Shown here: positions 1-9,172 of the stretch, piece by piece
Numbering within the stretch: position 1 is the stretch's first letter
How the letters are laid out: every line of letters starts with the position of its first letter
Source: Asparagopsis taxiformis
Taxonomy: Eukaryota > Rhodophyta > Florideophyceae > Bonnemaisoniales > Bonnemaisoniaceae
Assembly: GCA_030407315.1 (NCBI GenBank)
Contig: JALQPE010003013.1
Coordinates: forward strand, 1 to 19,513
DNA length: 19,513 nucleotides
Direction: 5' to 3'
Notes under the pieces: model-generated
Database searches by the model: none
Told to the model about the DNA's origin: nothing
The model's input: the letters and a program-made list of their open reading frames with translations, nothing else
Translations under genes and position numbers: made by a program

Positions 1-188
1 ATACTGTGGGGCATTGATTTCGACATTCAGGTTTGCAGTCATGTGTCCGATATGGGTCAACGACGAAAAGTTCTGCGCCAATTAGTCCTTGCGCAATCAC
101 ACAATCCATTACAGCACCGAGTTTGACGTAATATGCGATTGAATCATCCTCGGACACTAGAACAAGTGATGAGCAGCGGTTTACATCA

Positions 189-2216
189 TCAACGACATGA
201 ACAATTCCAGACCCCTCTCGCGTTTTGCCACACTTCAACAGCCTCTCTCGTCACAGTACGGCTTGCAAACACATGCCGTGACTGTGCACTAGTCCGCTGT
301 TCGCTCTCGACAACGTCCGTTTCTTCCCTTGCTTGCGAGCCTTGGAGACAAGACATGCAGTACACCACCATACCAACTAATTGCTGAAAAGCTACCCCCA
401 CATATTGACTGTACCGCCTTGTAAACTCCTTCTGCCGTGCACCTCCTTTCCCCTTCGGTTCATCCAAACACTCCACAGTAGTCACTAGCCAAGCATCCAG
501 GCGCGCCAGCGTTAGTATGCTCGTCTCTATGTCCATTACTTGTTCTGGTCGTATCGAATAACCCCTGAAGATGTCCAGCACATTCACAGCTACTCGGTTG
601 TTAAACCATGCATCACCATTCACTTCCATTTCGAAGCTGTCAGGAACCAAGCCTTTGCTGTATCGCAGCTCTGAGAACGGTGCCGTTCGCCACCTCCCCA
701 TATCCAAATCACCGTTACTTTCCCGTTTCAAAAGCTTCTCAGACGCTTCGCGCTTTTGTTCCTCTCGCTCGTCCATCTCAGCTCGCGTCGTCAGCATCGT
801 GCATCTAGACATTAATTTCGTGTACCCCAGCGAACCGAACAATCTGTCCCTCGCATTACGCTTCCGTGCACTCATCACGTCGGACAGTTTCTGCGTCACC
901 TTCACTTTCAATTCCTTGCTCCCCGCCACAGCCTCTTGACAGCACACACGCTGCTCCTCATCGGAAAACACATCACACCACGGACTTTGACGCAGTACGT
1001 GTCGCACCAAGTCATTCAGCAGATCACTCTCGTCCCTGTACGAAGGTGTATACCACTGCAGATTCTTGATGATATAGCCCGGAGGGGTAGCAATATATCC
1101 TACACCGTTTTCGCTCCAAAGTGCCCCTTCTACCGGCTCTACCTCGATGGTACGTCCAGTCCAACGTCTCTGCGTTTGTTCCGCTATAGGGTCCAGCTCC
1201 ATAGTCTCGTTCTTGCACCACTTTGTCAGGTTTTCCTCAACCGCCCTAAGAACTCCAAGGTATTTCACAGGAATGGCTTTCTGTATTTTCGACTTACCGC
1301 CACCGTGATCACTGATTCTACCTGTTCTCGCAATTGCAGTAAGGCTGGCATTTTCCGCCTGCAGAGTCTTCACCTTAGCCTCCAACGCAACAATCTCCGT
1401 GGTGAGCGCCTTGTTTGCTATGTCCTGGCTAAACACTTTTTTTTCCAGCTCCGCGATCTTCTTCTTCTGCGCATTGATGCGACTCGCCATTAAATCGATG
1501 GATTCCGGCGGATGCAACCTCTCTGCCCTCACCGTCCCCCCATCTCCCACGCTATCGGGAATATGATGTCCTCCATCGCCAATAGCCTGACGTCGCGGGG
1601 GCGTTACGCGCATATTTGGCACCAATGACAGTCTGTTGTGACGAGGCCCGCACTCCGGCTGCTCTCTCCCCTCAGTACCACCTGACCGCCGATGATAGTT
1701 GGCATCCTGTGAACGTTGCTCAGAAACAACATCCCTTGCCGCTATCCTCGGGTCCCTGACTGCATTACCTGCTGGGGCTGATGTACTCGGCATAGTTGGC
1801 GCAGTGGGGGTCACAGCCTCCAGTGTCTCGGGAACCCCCGGCTGGGACTCCGTCTGCAGCACCTCCGCATCTGCCAACCCGGGAGGAACTACCTTTGCCA
1901 TAGCACTCTGCCGCAATTCCAACATGTTTTGAGCCACTATCATGTCATCATCATGATGTTCACTGTCCCTGCGAGCACGCTTGCCTCGGTCAAGCCCCAT
2001 CTCTCTCCGCGCCGTTCCTCCTTCCTCACTTTCTCGCTGCGGATCCCCAGTTCTGCGCCGGTCCGTCTTGCGACTACCGGACCGCGGTTCAATGCTGCCG
2101 GTAGGCCCAGACCGCTTCTTCGCACGGGATTGTCGGGCACTCGATACAGCAGCTGCTGACCGGGTTTTCTGGAGGCCCGGAGGCTTTGGAGCTTTCTTCG
2201 CAATACGCGGCGGCAT
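189..2216 (-). CDS. Unrecognised basic coiled-coil protein, 675 aa
   Basis: Single uninterrupted frame; the start at 2216 has A at -3 in the minus reading and no better in-frame ATG nearby. Residues 1-90 are very basic and probably disordered (many Arg/Lys/Ser, clusters such as GKRARRD), with nuclear-localisation-like patches. Residues 90-240 are Pro/Ser/Thr/Gly-rich. Residues about 242-296 form a heptad-like coiled coil (MASRINAQKKKIAELEKK onward), so it likely oligomerises. Residues about 310-640 look globular: a YLGVLRAVEENLTKW stretch, a WCDVFSDEEQ segment, then a charged helix with ARKRNARDRLFGSLGY. The end is Ser/Glu-rich. I do not recognise a family. The layout (basic tail, coiled coil, helical domain) would suit a DNA- or chromatin-binding accessory protein, but that is inference. 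It is divergent from the methyltransferase-SET gene, with the 2.4-4.3 kb repeat region between them. Confidence 0.75.
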   Translation of the reverse strand: MPPRIAKKAPKPPGLQKTRSAAAVSSARQSRAKKRSGPTGSIEPRSGSRKTDRRRTGDPQRESEEGGTARREMGLDRGKRARRDSEHHDDDMIVAQNMLELRQSAMAKVVPPGLADAEVLQTESQPGVPETLEAVTPTAPTMPSTSAPAGNAVRDPRIAARDVVSEQRSQDANYHRRSGGTEGREQPECGPRHNRLSLVPNMRVTPPRRQAIGDGGHHIPDSVGDGGTVRAERLHPPESIDLMASRINAQKKKIAELEKKVFSQDIANKALTTEIVALEAKVKTLQAENASLTAIARTGRISDHGGGKSKIQKAIPVKYLGVLRAVEENLTKWCKNETMELDPIAEQTQRRWTGRTIEVEPVEGALWSENGVGYIATPPGYIIKNLQWYTPSYRDESDLLNDLVRHVLRQSPWCDVFSDEEQRVCCQEAVAGSKELKVKVTQKLSDVMSARKRNARDRLFGSLGYTKLMSRCTMLTTRAEMDEREEQKREASEKLLKRESNGDLDMGRWRTAPFSELRYSKGLVPDSFEMEVNGDAWFNNRVAVNVLDIFRGYSIRPEQVMDIETSILTLARLDAWLVTTVECLDEPKGKGGARQKEFTRRYSQYVGVAFQQLVGMVVYCMSCLQGSQAREETDVVESEQRTSAQSRHVFASRTVTREAVEVWQNARGVWNCSCR

Positions 2217-2399
2217 AATGAAGCTTTCCCGGAAGCGATGGAACGATTGAGTTGCACGAGATACAAAAAAGATTGCTGTATAGTGTCGGTAACCACAACG
2301 GTCTGCGATGAACGTTCAGGTCAGGTCAAGTACCGGATAATACGCCAACAGCCCAGATTGTATACGGTAGGCAGTCATCAACAGTATTTAATGAGGTAC

Positions 2400-2443
2400 A
2401 ATTACAGCTGTCGAGCTAGGCCGCGAGCACCCCTATGTCCGGA
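2400..2443 (-). promoter_or_regulatory. Conserved boundary motif upstream of the coiled-coil gene
   Basis: Read on the minus strand this holds AGGGGTGCTCGC, then CCTAGCTCGACAGCTGTAAT, lying between a repeat core (2450-2640) and the coiled-coil gene start at 2216. The same two blocks, in the same order relative to core and gene, occur at 9111-9172 upstream of the ParB-like gene, with about 17 extra bases between them there. Shared placement in front of two different genes suggests a promoter element or an ancestral repeat edge. Function is inferred. Confidence 0.45.
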
Positions 2444-2449
2444 AGACGT

Positions 2450-3000
2450 CCTGATTTGAATTAAAATTTGGGCTATTCTCAAAAACATGCACATGTGAAC
2501 ATGTTTTTGAGATGGGGGTGTGCCGTACGGCACAATCGACCGCCCAAATCGATGTTTTTTGCAATATTTTTTTGCCCGAAATTTTAGAATTTCTGGGCTG
2601 GCCAGCAATGCAATCGAGCTGGACATCCACCGGACGTCCATTTCAGGTTGGTCGTGAGAGAGCGGGGCGGGACCATGATGGAACAAGGACCAAGACCTGT
2701 CCCTGGCGTATTGAGCCTGAAATTGACCCTTCGTCAGACGCCATTTAGCCTTACAGTTGGTGCTTACAGAAGCCAGTGATGACCCCGCTCGGGGCGGCGG
2801 TCGGTTCCTGGGGCCGTTGTGGCCAAATTAGACACCCTGATTTGAATTAAAATTTGGGCTATTCTCAAAAACATGCACATGTGAACATGTTTTTGAAATG
2901 GGGGTGTGCCGTACGGCACAATCGGCCGCCCAAATCAAGGTTTTTTACAATATTTTTGCTGCCCGAAATTCTACAATTTCTGGGCTGGCCAGTAATGCAT
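2450..3000 (+). repeat. Forward-orientation repeat array (cores F1, F2)
   Basis: Core F1 at 2450-2640, an A-type spacer at 2641-2831, and core F2 at 2832-3000, which is truncated after the CTGGCCAG block. Each core reads CCTGATTTGAATT, a 34-bp hairpin with 12-bp arms CTCAAAAACATG/CATGTTTTTGAG, the perfect palindrome TGTGCCGTACGGCACA (2519-2534 and 2905-2920), an inverted repeat with arms GCCCGAAATT/AATTTCTGGGC, and CTGGCCAG. F1 alone ends with the near-palindrome around GGACATCC and GGACGTCC. These are reverse complements of the cores at 8041-9110 and 13668-15574. Short reading frames through the array are translations of the repeat and not genes. Confidence 0.9.
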
Positions 3001-3473
3001 TAGCTATGTGCTCTAAACCGATTCTAACAAGCAGAAAGAATCCTCTCCTTCATGACGATGCTCTCGAATTGAGTGCAATGCAACGGACTCCCTCCAGGAG
3101 AACGACAAAGCATCGTCTTTTGCAAGACATTTTCGTACGAAAAATAATCGAAACACATATTTGACTTTAACCTAACAGCTATCGCGAGCACCGTACTCAG
3201 CTAAATTTCCTCTGTAATTTCCTTCCTCCAACCAATCAATAGCCGCTTGGTCACAGGCTTAAAAGCCTTCCACTATTTGTCCTATCCATCGAAGAGGGTT
3301 CGATCCAGGCCTTGATGGGTGTGGAACCCGAGAACTTGAAAATGGAACATATTGCGACAGAGATGAGATGTCATTCTCTTTCGTTTACTTTTTTCTAACA
3401 AGATTCTAAACGTCTACGCAGCGGAACGAACCCAATGTCGTCCGTCCGTTTTCAGCCCGGTGAGATGTTTTTG
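3001..3473. other. Intergenic stretch, no feature supported
   Basis: No reading frame with recognisable protein character, no repeat core and no RNA gene. GGTTCGATCC at 3297-3306 resembles a tRNA T-loop, but the flanks do not pair as a T stem. Confidence 0.5.
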
Positions 3474-3830
3474 CCATTAACGGAGGTGGAGGCGGCTATG
3501 GAGGAAGCCTGCGGTTCGGGTATTCTTTCCATTAACGGAGGTGGAGGTGGCGGCTTTGGAGGAAGCCTGGAGAACATGTGAGATGTCAGTACCCATGGAT
3601 CACAAGAAAAACATGTAGAGGTCCAGTTTGGATATTGTTGCCATTAACGGAGGCGGAGGAGGCGGCTACGGTGGAAGCCTGGAGAGCATGTGAGATGTCA
3701 GTACCCATGGATCACATGAAGAACATGTTGAGGTGCGGTTCGGATATTCTTTCCATTAACGGAGGCGGAGGAGGCGGCTACGGTGGAAGCCTGGAGAAGA
3801 ATAGAATAGTCCTATACCCATGGATCACAA
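3474..3830 (+). repeat. Minisatellite of about 112 bp with Gly-rich coding look
   Basis: CCATTAACGGAGG begins at 3474, 3529, 3641 and 3752, so the steps are 55, 112 and 111 bases; the first unit is a shortened copy. Each full unit has a purine-rich GGAGGNGGAGG stretch, GGAAGCCTGGAGA, then an inverted repeat CATGTGA...TCACATG around GTACCCATGGATCA. One frame reads INGGGGGGYGGSLE, but most units close with a stop in that frame, so it is not an open Gly-rich gene now. It may be a plain minisatellite or a decayed Gly-rich coding repeat. Confidence 0.8.
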
Positions 3831-4094
3831 GTAGACGTAGTTGGGCTCCTTTTCGAAGCCCATTCGTCTCTTGAATAAATTTAGCACCCAAATCATATAC
3901 GATTGCCGAGTTGACACCCCGTATGTCTCGTTGGTAGAAATAGCAGGGGTTCCACCACTCAGCTGGCGGGAAGTAGTTACTGATTATATGAGATATGGCT
4001 TAGCTCCCGCCAAAACCGATAGCTCTGGGCTCAGGTTCTCCAAATGTGGTTATACGAATGTGTTCTGACAATGGTAGAAGACGAATATCTGCAT
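3831..4094. other. Intergenic stretch with a weak 75-codon frame
   Basis: A plus-strand frame at 3841-4068 gives a short non-repetitive peptide with a segment PPLSWREVVTDYMRYGLAP that reads like ordinary protein. It has no recognisable domain and no supporting context; it could be a gene remnant or chance. Confidence 0.2.
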
Positions 4095-4282
4095 CCTGCT
4101 TTGAATTAAAATTTGGGCTATTCTCAAAAACATGCACATGTGAACATGTTTTTGAGATGGGGGTGTGCCGTACGGCACAATCGACCGCCGAAATCGATGT
4201 TTTTTGCAATATTTTTTCTGCCCGAAATTGTAGAATTTCTGGGCTGGCCAGCAATGCATCTGAGTCGGACATCCCCACGTCC
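4095..4282 (+). repeat. Isolated repeat core F3, forward orientation
   Basis: Starts CCTGCTTTGAATTAAAATT and carries the 34-bp hairpin, the perfect 16-bp palindrome at 4164-4179, the GCCCGAAATT/AATTTCTGGGC inverted repeat, CTGGCCAG, and a degraded form of the GGACATCC/GGACGTCC end. It lacks the following spacer. It sits about 330 bases upstream of the methyltransferase-SET start and is inverted relative to the cores downstream of that gene. Confidence 0.9.
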
Positions 4283-4609
4283 AGTGGCCGTCCGGATGTC
4301 GCTCACCTGGTAAGCGTGAGGCACCTGTGTCAACCTATGTGACTGGCGGCCTTGCAGTACAACACTCAAAGGCAGGGAATCACAATCTTTTTAAAATTTT
4401 TTCTCTACCACGTATCCGTCACAACTTATTACCTACACCGGTTACGGGTTTCAAGACCTTTCCAGTGCTGTGTACCCGTATACTCTGTTCCGTTCGATAT
4501 CAACCAGTGTTCCTCACGAAAGAGTGCAAACGTCACGAGATACGTCGTCAAATTTGACTGTCTCGCCGAGCGGTCGCCATCCTGTACCGAATTTTCCACT
4601 CATTCCATT
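4283..4609 (+). promoter_or_regulatory. Upstream region and 5' leader of the methyltransferase-SET gene
   Basis: Non-repeat region between core F3 and the ATG at 4610. The frame stays open upstream to 4352 but that extension has no domain-like character. The ATG at 4610 has A at -3 and is followed by a basic N-terminus, so it is the preferred start. No TATA box at a convincing position; the promoter is inferred from location only. Confidence 0.3.
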
Positions 4610-7600
4610 ATGACGAATAAGCGCAGGCGCAACAGCAATCCGATCGTTGACGACGCAACCGTGCCAATTCTGCGCGAACCCGCTAGCCCTTGGGAGGATT
4701 CTAGTGACATGGGTACACGTCGAAACGTAGGTCGCGCCGCCCGCGAAACTACTCTCGCTGGCAAAGACTTCCTCCGCCTCTTGCTGGATTTATTCGCCCA
4801 CTCAAGTTTCGCAGACTTGACGGACAAGCCGGGAGGTTTCACATACGCGGACCTTGGCGCTTGGGTTGCGCAGGGCACGGAAGAACAATTTGTGGCGCTG
4901 CAAGGTCGACTCAGCATGTCCTTCAGCGGTCGTTCGAAGAATGCTGGAGTCGAGGCGGATGTTGCCGAAATCGTCATGGCAGAGATGAACGTTGAGCGAG
5001 CCAAGCAGATTGTTCGTCTGGCATTACCCATTGCCGAGTTTTCAAGACAGGATGAGCGTATCGGGCAATGGGTTGAGCACTGCATCCTTTCTGGGATCGT
5101 GCCGCAGACCTTCCTTATTGGATGTAACATGCTTCCTTCGCCACTACAGGCGCCGCAGCGCGGGGAACCAAGCGCCTTCGTTCTTGCTCCACCGGAAACG
5201 TTCGAGGTATTGATGTATTTCCAAGCGTTGTCTATCATCCGAAATCACAACAAGAACCTGCCGCGTCGCCGAATAGGAGATGCGGCCGAAGAGGGGAACG
5301 AAGCCGCACGCGTCCCAGCCCATCGGAAAAGCACTAATCGAGCTTGTTACGTGGTTCAAGTTTTATACCATGCTTGGACCGATGTGGCCTACGCCGCAAA
5401 GTTTTCCAGCTTCGAAGAGTTGATGGCGCCGTACATCATTTTCGACAGCAGTGAGCATTGGTTTGACGTGCTCGATGAAGGTCTATTCGCACCGATGGAG
5501 CAGAAGCTAGATCTCTACCACAACAAAGCTCCCCTATCTCATCCTGATGGATATGGTGGAAAAGTAGAGACAAGAACCAGTGCGCAGCACAGTGCATTTA
5601 GGGACCTTGTGAGGAAGTTCTTCGACCGGTTGCAGTTTCTTATCGTCAACCCGGACCTGTACACCTGGCCGGAGTCCGACCGCTGGGGGGCACTGGAAAT
5701 ATACTTCTCAAGCGGAAATCCGGACAAGCTGCCAGCGTATTTTGACACCCTCGACGAAGACGTTATGGCTGTCCTCCGCCCGGCACCACAAGCCGCGGAC
5801 GCAGAAAAGGTCCCCAAGCCGGTTGATGACACTCCCACTCGTCGCAACACAGGAGGGAGAGGTTTGGTTCCGTCGACAAGACACACAACCAGGCTTCAAC
5901 TTGGACCTGGGAGGACCAGTCTTACTGCCCAAGGGCCGTCTCCCCCGTCACCGTCACCCCATGCGACAGAAGAGCAGGAAAGTGAAGGGCAGGCTCTCGC
6001 AAAGGACTTTCTTTCGAAAATGAGTCAGTATTGCCGGGTGTACGACGTCCCTTTCGAAGATTTGGTCAGTGCCGACGAGAGCCGAGAACACGTGCCCATC
6101 ACGGGCAACGTTCAGCTCATTCTGACTGATCCGCCCTACAATGTTCGTCGTAAGAGGAACGATTCCAACTCTTCGTACGACAGGCTAACTGCAGAAGATA
6201 TGCAGGCTAGCATCGAAGTGTTTGACGAGCTGTTGCGCCCCGGTGGCCACGGCATCGTGTTCTGCTCGGTTTTGCAGTTCTACGAATGGTTCCATTACTT
6301 GGAAACGTACAAAGGACCGCAGTCAGAAGGCCCAACCGATACTGCTGCCAGTGATGACGGGTCGGATGAAGAAGAGGTTACGTCCATGAATTCGGACTCC
6401 GAAGCATCGCAGCACAGTGGCGAAGAAAGTGCGGATGAGGAGGAGGACGAGGAGGAGGAGGACGTCGTTCGGAATTCAGTTTTCTTCGTTGACGAGGTAC
6501 CTCTGTTGTTTGTCCGACTACCTGGGCACCTCTATCAAATGCCGGGGCGGAAGAGGTACCAACGCATGAACATGGCAGAGGTCGCTATCCACTTCTGGAA
6601 GCGAGGTGTTCCGTTCAAGACCGGAAGCGAGATGGTGGCCTATAGGAACCACGGATACATGGACGGCACGTACCCGGCGTGGTGCAACGTCACCATCAAT
6701 ATGCCCGCCATCGATTCGAATGAGATGGTGTGGCGAACAAGGAGCACAACCGGTGCTACGGTCAGAGTTCGTGCAGAGCAGAAGAGCGTCGCTCTCATGA
6801 TGGAGTTGATCAGCCAGCATTCACAGCCTGGTGATATTGTTGTCGATCCATTCTCTGGCACTTTCGCAACGGGAAAAGCAGCTATGAGCTTGCCTGAGCA
6901 CCGTGTTTTCGTCGGCAGTGACATGGACAAATTGTGTGTGGTACGATCGCTTCCAAAGCTGTGTGCAGTCATGTCACGTGTAATTCTTTCAAACAACACT
7001 GACATGAGGGTCACGACAGAAGCGAAACAGAGTGCTGAGAAGTTCTTGGCGTCCCCCTCTGTCACGATGCGTACGCAGAGGGAACGCAGGATCATCGAAC
7101 CCCCACCTGGCCTTCCCCTGTACCAGAGGTTCCCGAAATATATTCGGCAGTACCTCTGGCAGCTGTGCCCAGAGTCGATTGCGTCGCGCGAGCACATGGA
7201 GAAACCGGTACATTATTGGCCACCTTCCCTGCGCCGCTGGTTGCAAACTGAAAACCCTCGCGTGATGCGGGCACACGATTGTGTTGCGAAAAAATTGAGC
7301 GTTCGACCATCGCTGATTAAGCATCCAAATGCAGGAAGAGGGCTCTTCGCTGAACAGACATTTAATGTTGGTGACGAAGTATGTGCATACTACGGAACTG
7401 TTGTGTACTCTGATATGAGCAAGGAGTCGATGAGGTTCGCGTACGGAGAGGGTCACATGGCGATAACGAAGGAAACATTCTTGATGTATGCTATCAAGCT
7501 GTATGCAACAGCGGAGGACGACGAAAACATCGAGCATCCAATTTGGATTGTTCCGGCTCCGTTCTGTTCGGCGCAGTTCATCAACGACCCGCGGTATTTG

Positions 7601-7807
7601 CGAGGTGAGGACACTCCGGCGGAAGACACCAGGCGGATGGCCAACGTCGAGTTTGTCGAGAACTACAGCAGCGGTTCGACGGGGAAGAAGCTCAAGGCGA
7701 AGGACCTAGAAAATCCGAAGATCATTGTAGTACGTGCAATCCGCGATATCCGTCCGGGGCAGGAGCTCTACGTTCATTATGGGACAGCGTTTAGAGCATG
7801 GAATTAG
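4610..7807 (+). CDS. DNA methyltransferase (DPPY type)-SET domain fusion, 1065 aa
   Basis: Residues 1-480 are a helical region I do not recognise. Residues about 490-790 are a class I AdoMet-dependent DNA methyltransferase: catalytic motif DPPYN at 507-511 followed by an LRPGGHGIVFCS strand, then DPFSGTFATGKAA at 746-758 matching motif I (DPFxGxGTT in the family) and FVGSDMD. The order DPPY before motif I is the permuted beta arrangement of N6-adenine/N4-cytosine enzymes; DPPY favours adenine N6. An acidic insert (about 582-621, Asp/Glu/Ser runs) lies between the motifs. Residues about 895-1063 are a SET domain: GRGLFAEQ at 909-916, QFINDPR at 989-995 where NHSC is usual, ANVEF, and ELYVHYG with the expected Tyr at 1057. 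Likely nuclear. Methyl-group targets (DNA base, histone lysine) are inferred from family membership. No frame break seen. A repeat core lies on each side, in inverted orientation. Confidence 0.85.
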   Translation: MTNKRRRNSNPIVDDATVPILREPASPWEDSSDMGTRRNVGRAARETTLAGKDFLRLLLDLFAHSSFADLTDKPGGFTYADLGAWVAQGTEEQFVALQGRLSMSFSGRSKNAGVEADVAEIVMAEMNVERAKQIVRLALPIAEFSRQDERIGQWVEHCILSGIVPQTFLIGCNMLPSPLQAPQRGEPSAFVLAPPETFEVLMYFQALSIIRNHNKNLPRRRIGDAAEEGNEAARVPAHRKSTNRACYVVQVLYHAWTDVAYAAKFSSFEELMAPYIIFDSSEHWFDVLDEGLFAPMEQKLDLYHNKAPLSHPDGYGGKVETRTSAQHSAFRDLVRKFFDRLQFLIVNPDLYTWPESDRWGALEIYFSSGNPDKLPAYFDTLDEDVMAVLRPAPQAADAEKVPKPVDDTPTRRNTGGRGLVPSTRHTTRLQLGPGRTSLTAQGPSPPSPSPHATEEQESEGQALAKDFLSKMSQYCRVYDVPFEDLVSADESREHVPITGNVQLILTDPPYNVRRKRNDSNSSYDRLTAEDMQASIEVFDELLRPGGHGIVFCSVLQFYEWFHYLETYKGPQSEGPTDTAASDDGSDEEEVTSMNSDSEASQHSGEESADEEEDEEEEDVVRNSVFFVDEVPLLFVRLPGHLYQMPGRKRYQRMNMAEVAIHFWKRGVPFKTGSEMVAYRNHGYMDGTYPAWCNVTINMPAIDSNEMVWRTRSTTGATVRVRAEQKSVALMMELISQHSQPGDIVVDPFSGTFATGKAAMSLPEHRVFVGSDMDKLCVVRSLPKLCAVMSRVILSNNTDMRVTTEAKQSAEKFLASPSVTMRTQRERRIIEPPPGLPLYQRFPKYIRQYLWQLCPESIASREHMEKPVHYWPPSLRRWLQTENPRVMRAHDCVAKKLSVRPSLIKHPNAGRGLFAEQTFNVGDEVCAYYGTVVYSDMSKESMRFAYGEGHMAITKETFLMYAIKLYATAEDDENIEHPIWIVPAPFCSAQFINDPRYLRGEDTPAEDTRRMANVEFVENYSSGSTGKKLKAKDLENPKIIVVRAIRDIRPGQELYVHYGTAFRAWN

Positions 7808-7838
7808 GGTCACGAAAGATGTTTTCATTTCGACTACA

Positions 7839-7844
7839 AATAAA
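7839..7844 (+). terminator. Possible polyadenylation signal AATAAA
   Basis: AATAAA lies 32 bases after the stop codon of the methyltransferase-SET gene. Position fits a compact 3' UTR, but a six-base motif can occur by chance. Confidence 0.3.
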
Positions 7845-8040
7845 GCTACGTTCCAGAGTTGAAGTATATCATATAATGCAGAATGTCCAGCCACCATTAG
7901 TCCAGGGTGAAACCTATTCGGCAGTACTCGCCTGTCAAAAACCAATCGTTCACACTCTAGGTGCACTTCGTCCGAGCAGTGAACCTGACTGCTTGGTTGC
8001 TGTTATGCGTGCAGATGCAAAATACAAGACCAAGTTGAAA

Positions 8041-9110
8041 TGGACGCCCGGTGGATGTCCAGCTCAGTTGCATTGCTGTCCAGCCCAGAAATTCTACAAT
8101 TCAGGGCAGAAAAAATATTGCAAAAAACATCGATTTCAGCGGGTCGATTGTGCCGTACGGCACACCCCCATCTCAAAAACATGTTCACATGTGCATGTTT
8201 TTGAGAATAGCCCAAATTTTAATTCAAATCAGGGTGTCTAATTTGGCCACAACGGCCCCAGGAACCGACCGCCGCCCCGAGTGGGGTTGTCACTGGCTTC
8301 TGTAAGCACTAACTGTAAGGCTAAATGGCGTCTGACAAAGGGTCAATTTCAGGCTCAATACGCCAGGGACAGGTCTTGGTCCTTGTTCCATCATGGTCCC
8401 ACCCCACTCTCTCACGACCAACCTGAAATGCACGTCCGGTGGATGTCCAGCTCGATTGCACTGCTGGCCAGCCCGGAAATTCTAAAATTTCGGGCACAAA
8501 AAAATTGTAAAAAATCAACGATTTCAGCGGGTCGTTTGTGCCGTACGGCACACCCCCATTTCAAAAACATGTTCACATGTGCATGTTTTTGAGAATAGCC
8601 CAAATTTTAATTCAAATCAGGGTGTCTAATTTGGCCACAACGGCCCCAGGAACCGGCCGCCGCCCCGAGCGGGGTCATCACTGGCTTCTGTAAGCACTAA
8701 CTGTGAGGCTAAATGGCGCCGGAAGATGGGTCGATTGCAGGCTTCAAGCCTAAGTTATGCTAGGGAGAAATCTTCTTCCGTGTTTTACTCCCTCAACAGA
8801 AACACTACTCACCCATCACGTTACTCATATTCCGTGCACTTTATATTAGTAGTGAACCCGCCTGCTTAGTTGCTGCAATGCGTGGATGTAGGCAGCACAC
8901 GACCAACCTGAAATGGACGTCCGGTGGATGTCCATCTCAGATGCACTGCTGGCCAGCCCAGAAATTCTAAAATTTCGGGCACAAAAAATCTTGCAAAAAT
9001 CAACGATTTGGGCGGGTCGATTGTGCCGTACGGCACACCCCCATCTCAAAAACATGTTCACATGTGCATGTTTTTGAGAATAGCCCAAATTTTAACTCAA
9101 ATCAGGGTGT
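8041..9110 (-). repeat. Reverse-orientation repeat array R1-R3
   Basis: Cores R1 8041-8237, R2 8429-8625 and R3 8914-9110, each 197 bp. R1-R2 are joined by an A spacer (191 bp) and R2-R3 by a B spacer (288 bp). Both spacers begin CTAATTTGGCCACAACGGCC, contain CCCCGAGCGGGG or a variant, TCACTGGCTTCTGTAAGCAC and CTAAATGGCG, then differ; B carries about 100 extra bases (ACTACTCACCCATCACG... TAGGCAGCACACGACC). The 16-bp palindrome is at 8149-8164, 8537-8552 and 9022-9037. A diverged tail of a B spacer precedes R1 from about 7955, so the array starts about 150 bases after the methyltransferase-SET stop. Confidence 0.92.
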
Positions 9111-9172
9111 TCCCCGGATAAAGGGGTGCTCGCAGCCGCCCCAAAAGCCGCCTAGCTTGACAGCTGTAATTT
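9111..9172 (+). promoter_or_regulatory. Conserved boundary motif upstream of the ParB-like gene
   Basis: Directly after core R3: AGGGGTGCTCGC at 9122-9133, about 17 intervening bases, then a 22-base block starting GCCTAGCTTGACAGC at 9150 that matches the copy upstream of the coiled-coil gene (2400-2421, opposite strand) with one mismatch. Weaker similarity (for example ACTGCCT) continues towards both genes. A shared promoter element or repeat edge is inferred. Confidence 0.45.

Noticed and set aside
3270..3320. tRNA-like GGTTCGATCC
   Set aside because: The flanks do not form a T stem and no anticodon or acceptor arms can be drawn.
4352..4609. N-terminal extension of the methyltransferase-SET frame to 4352
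   Set aside because: Residues upstream of 4610 lack protein-like character and 4610 has the better start context.
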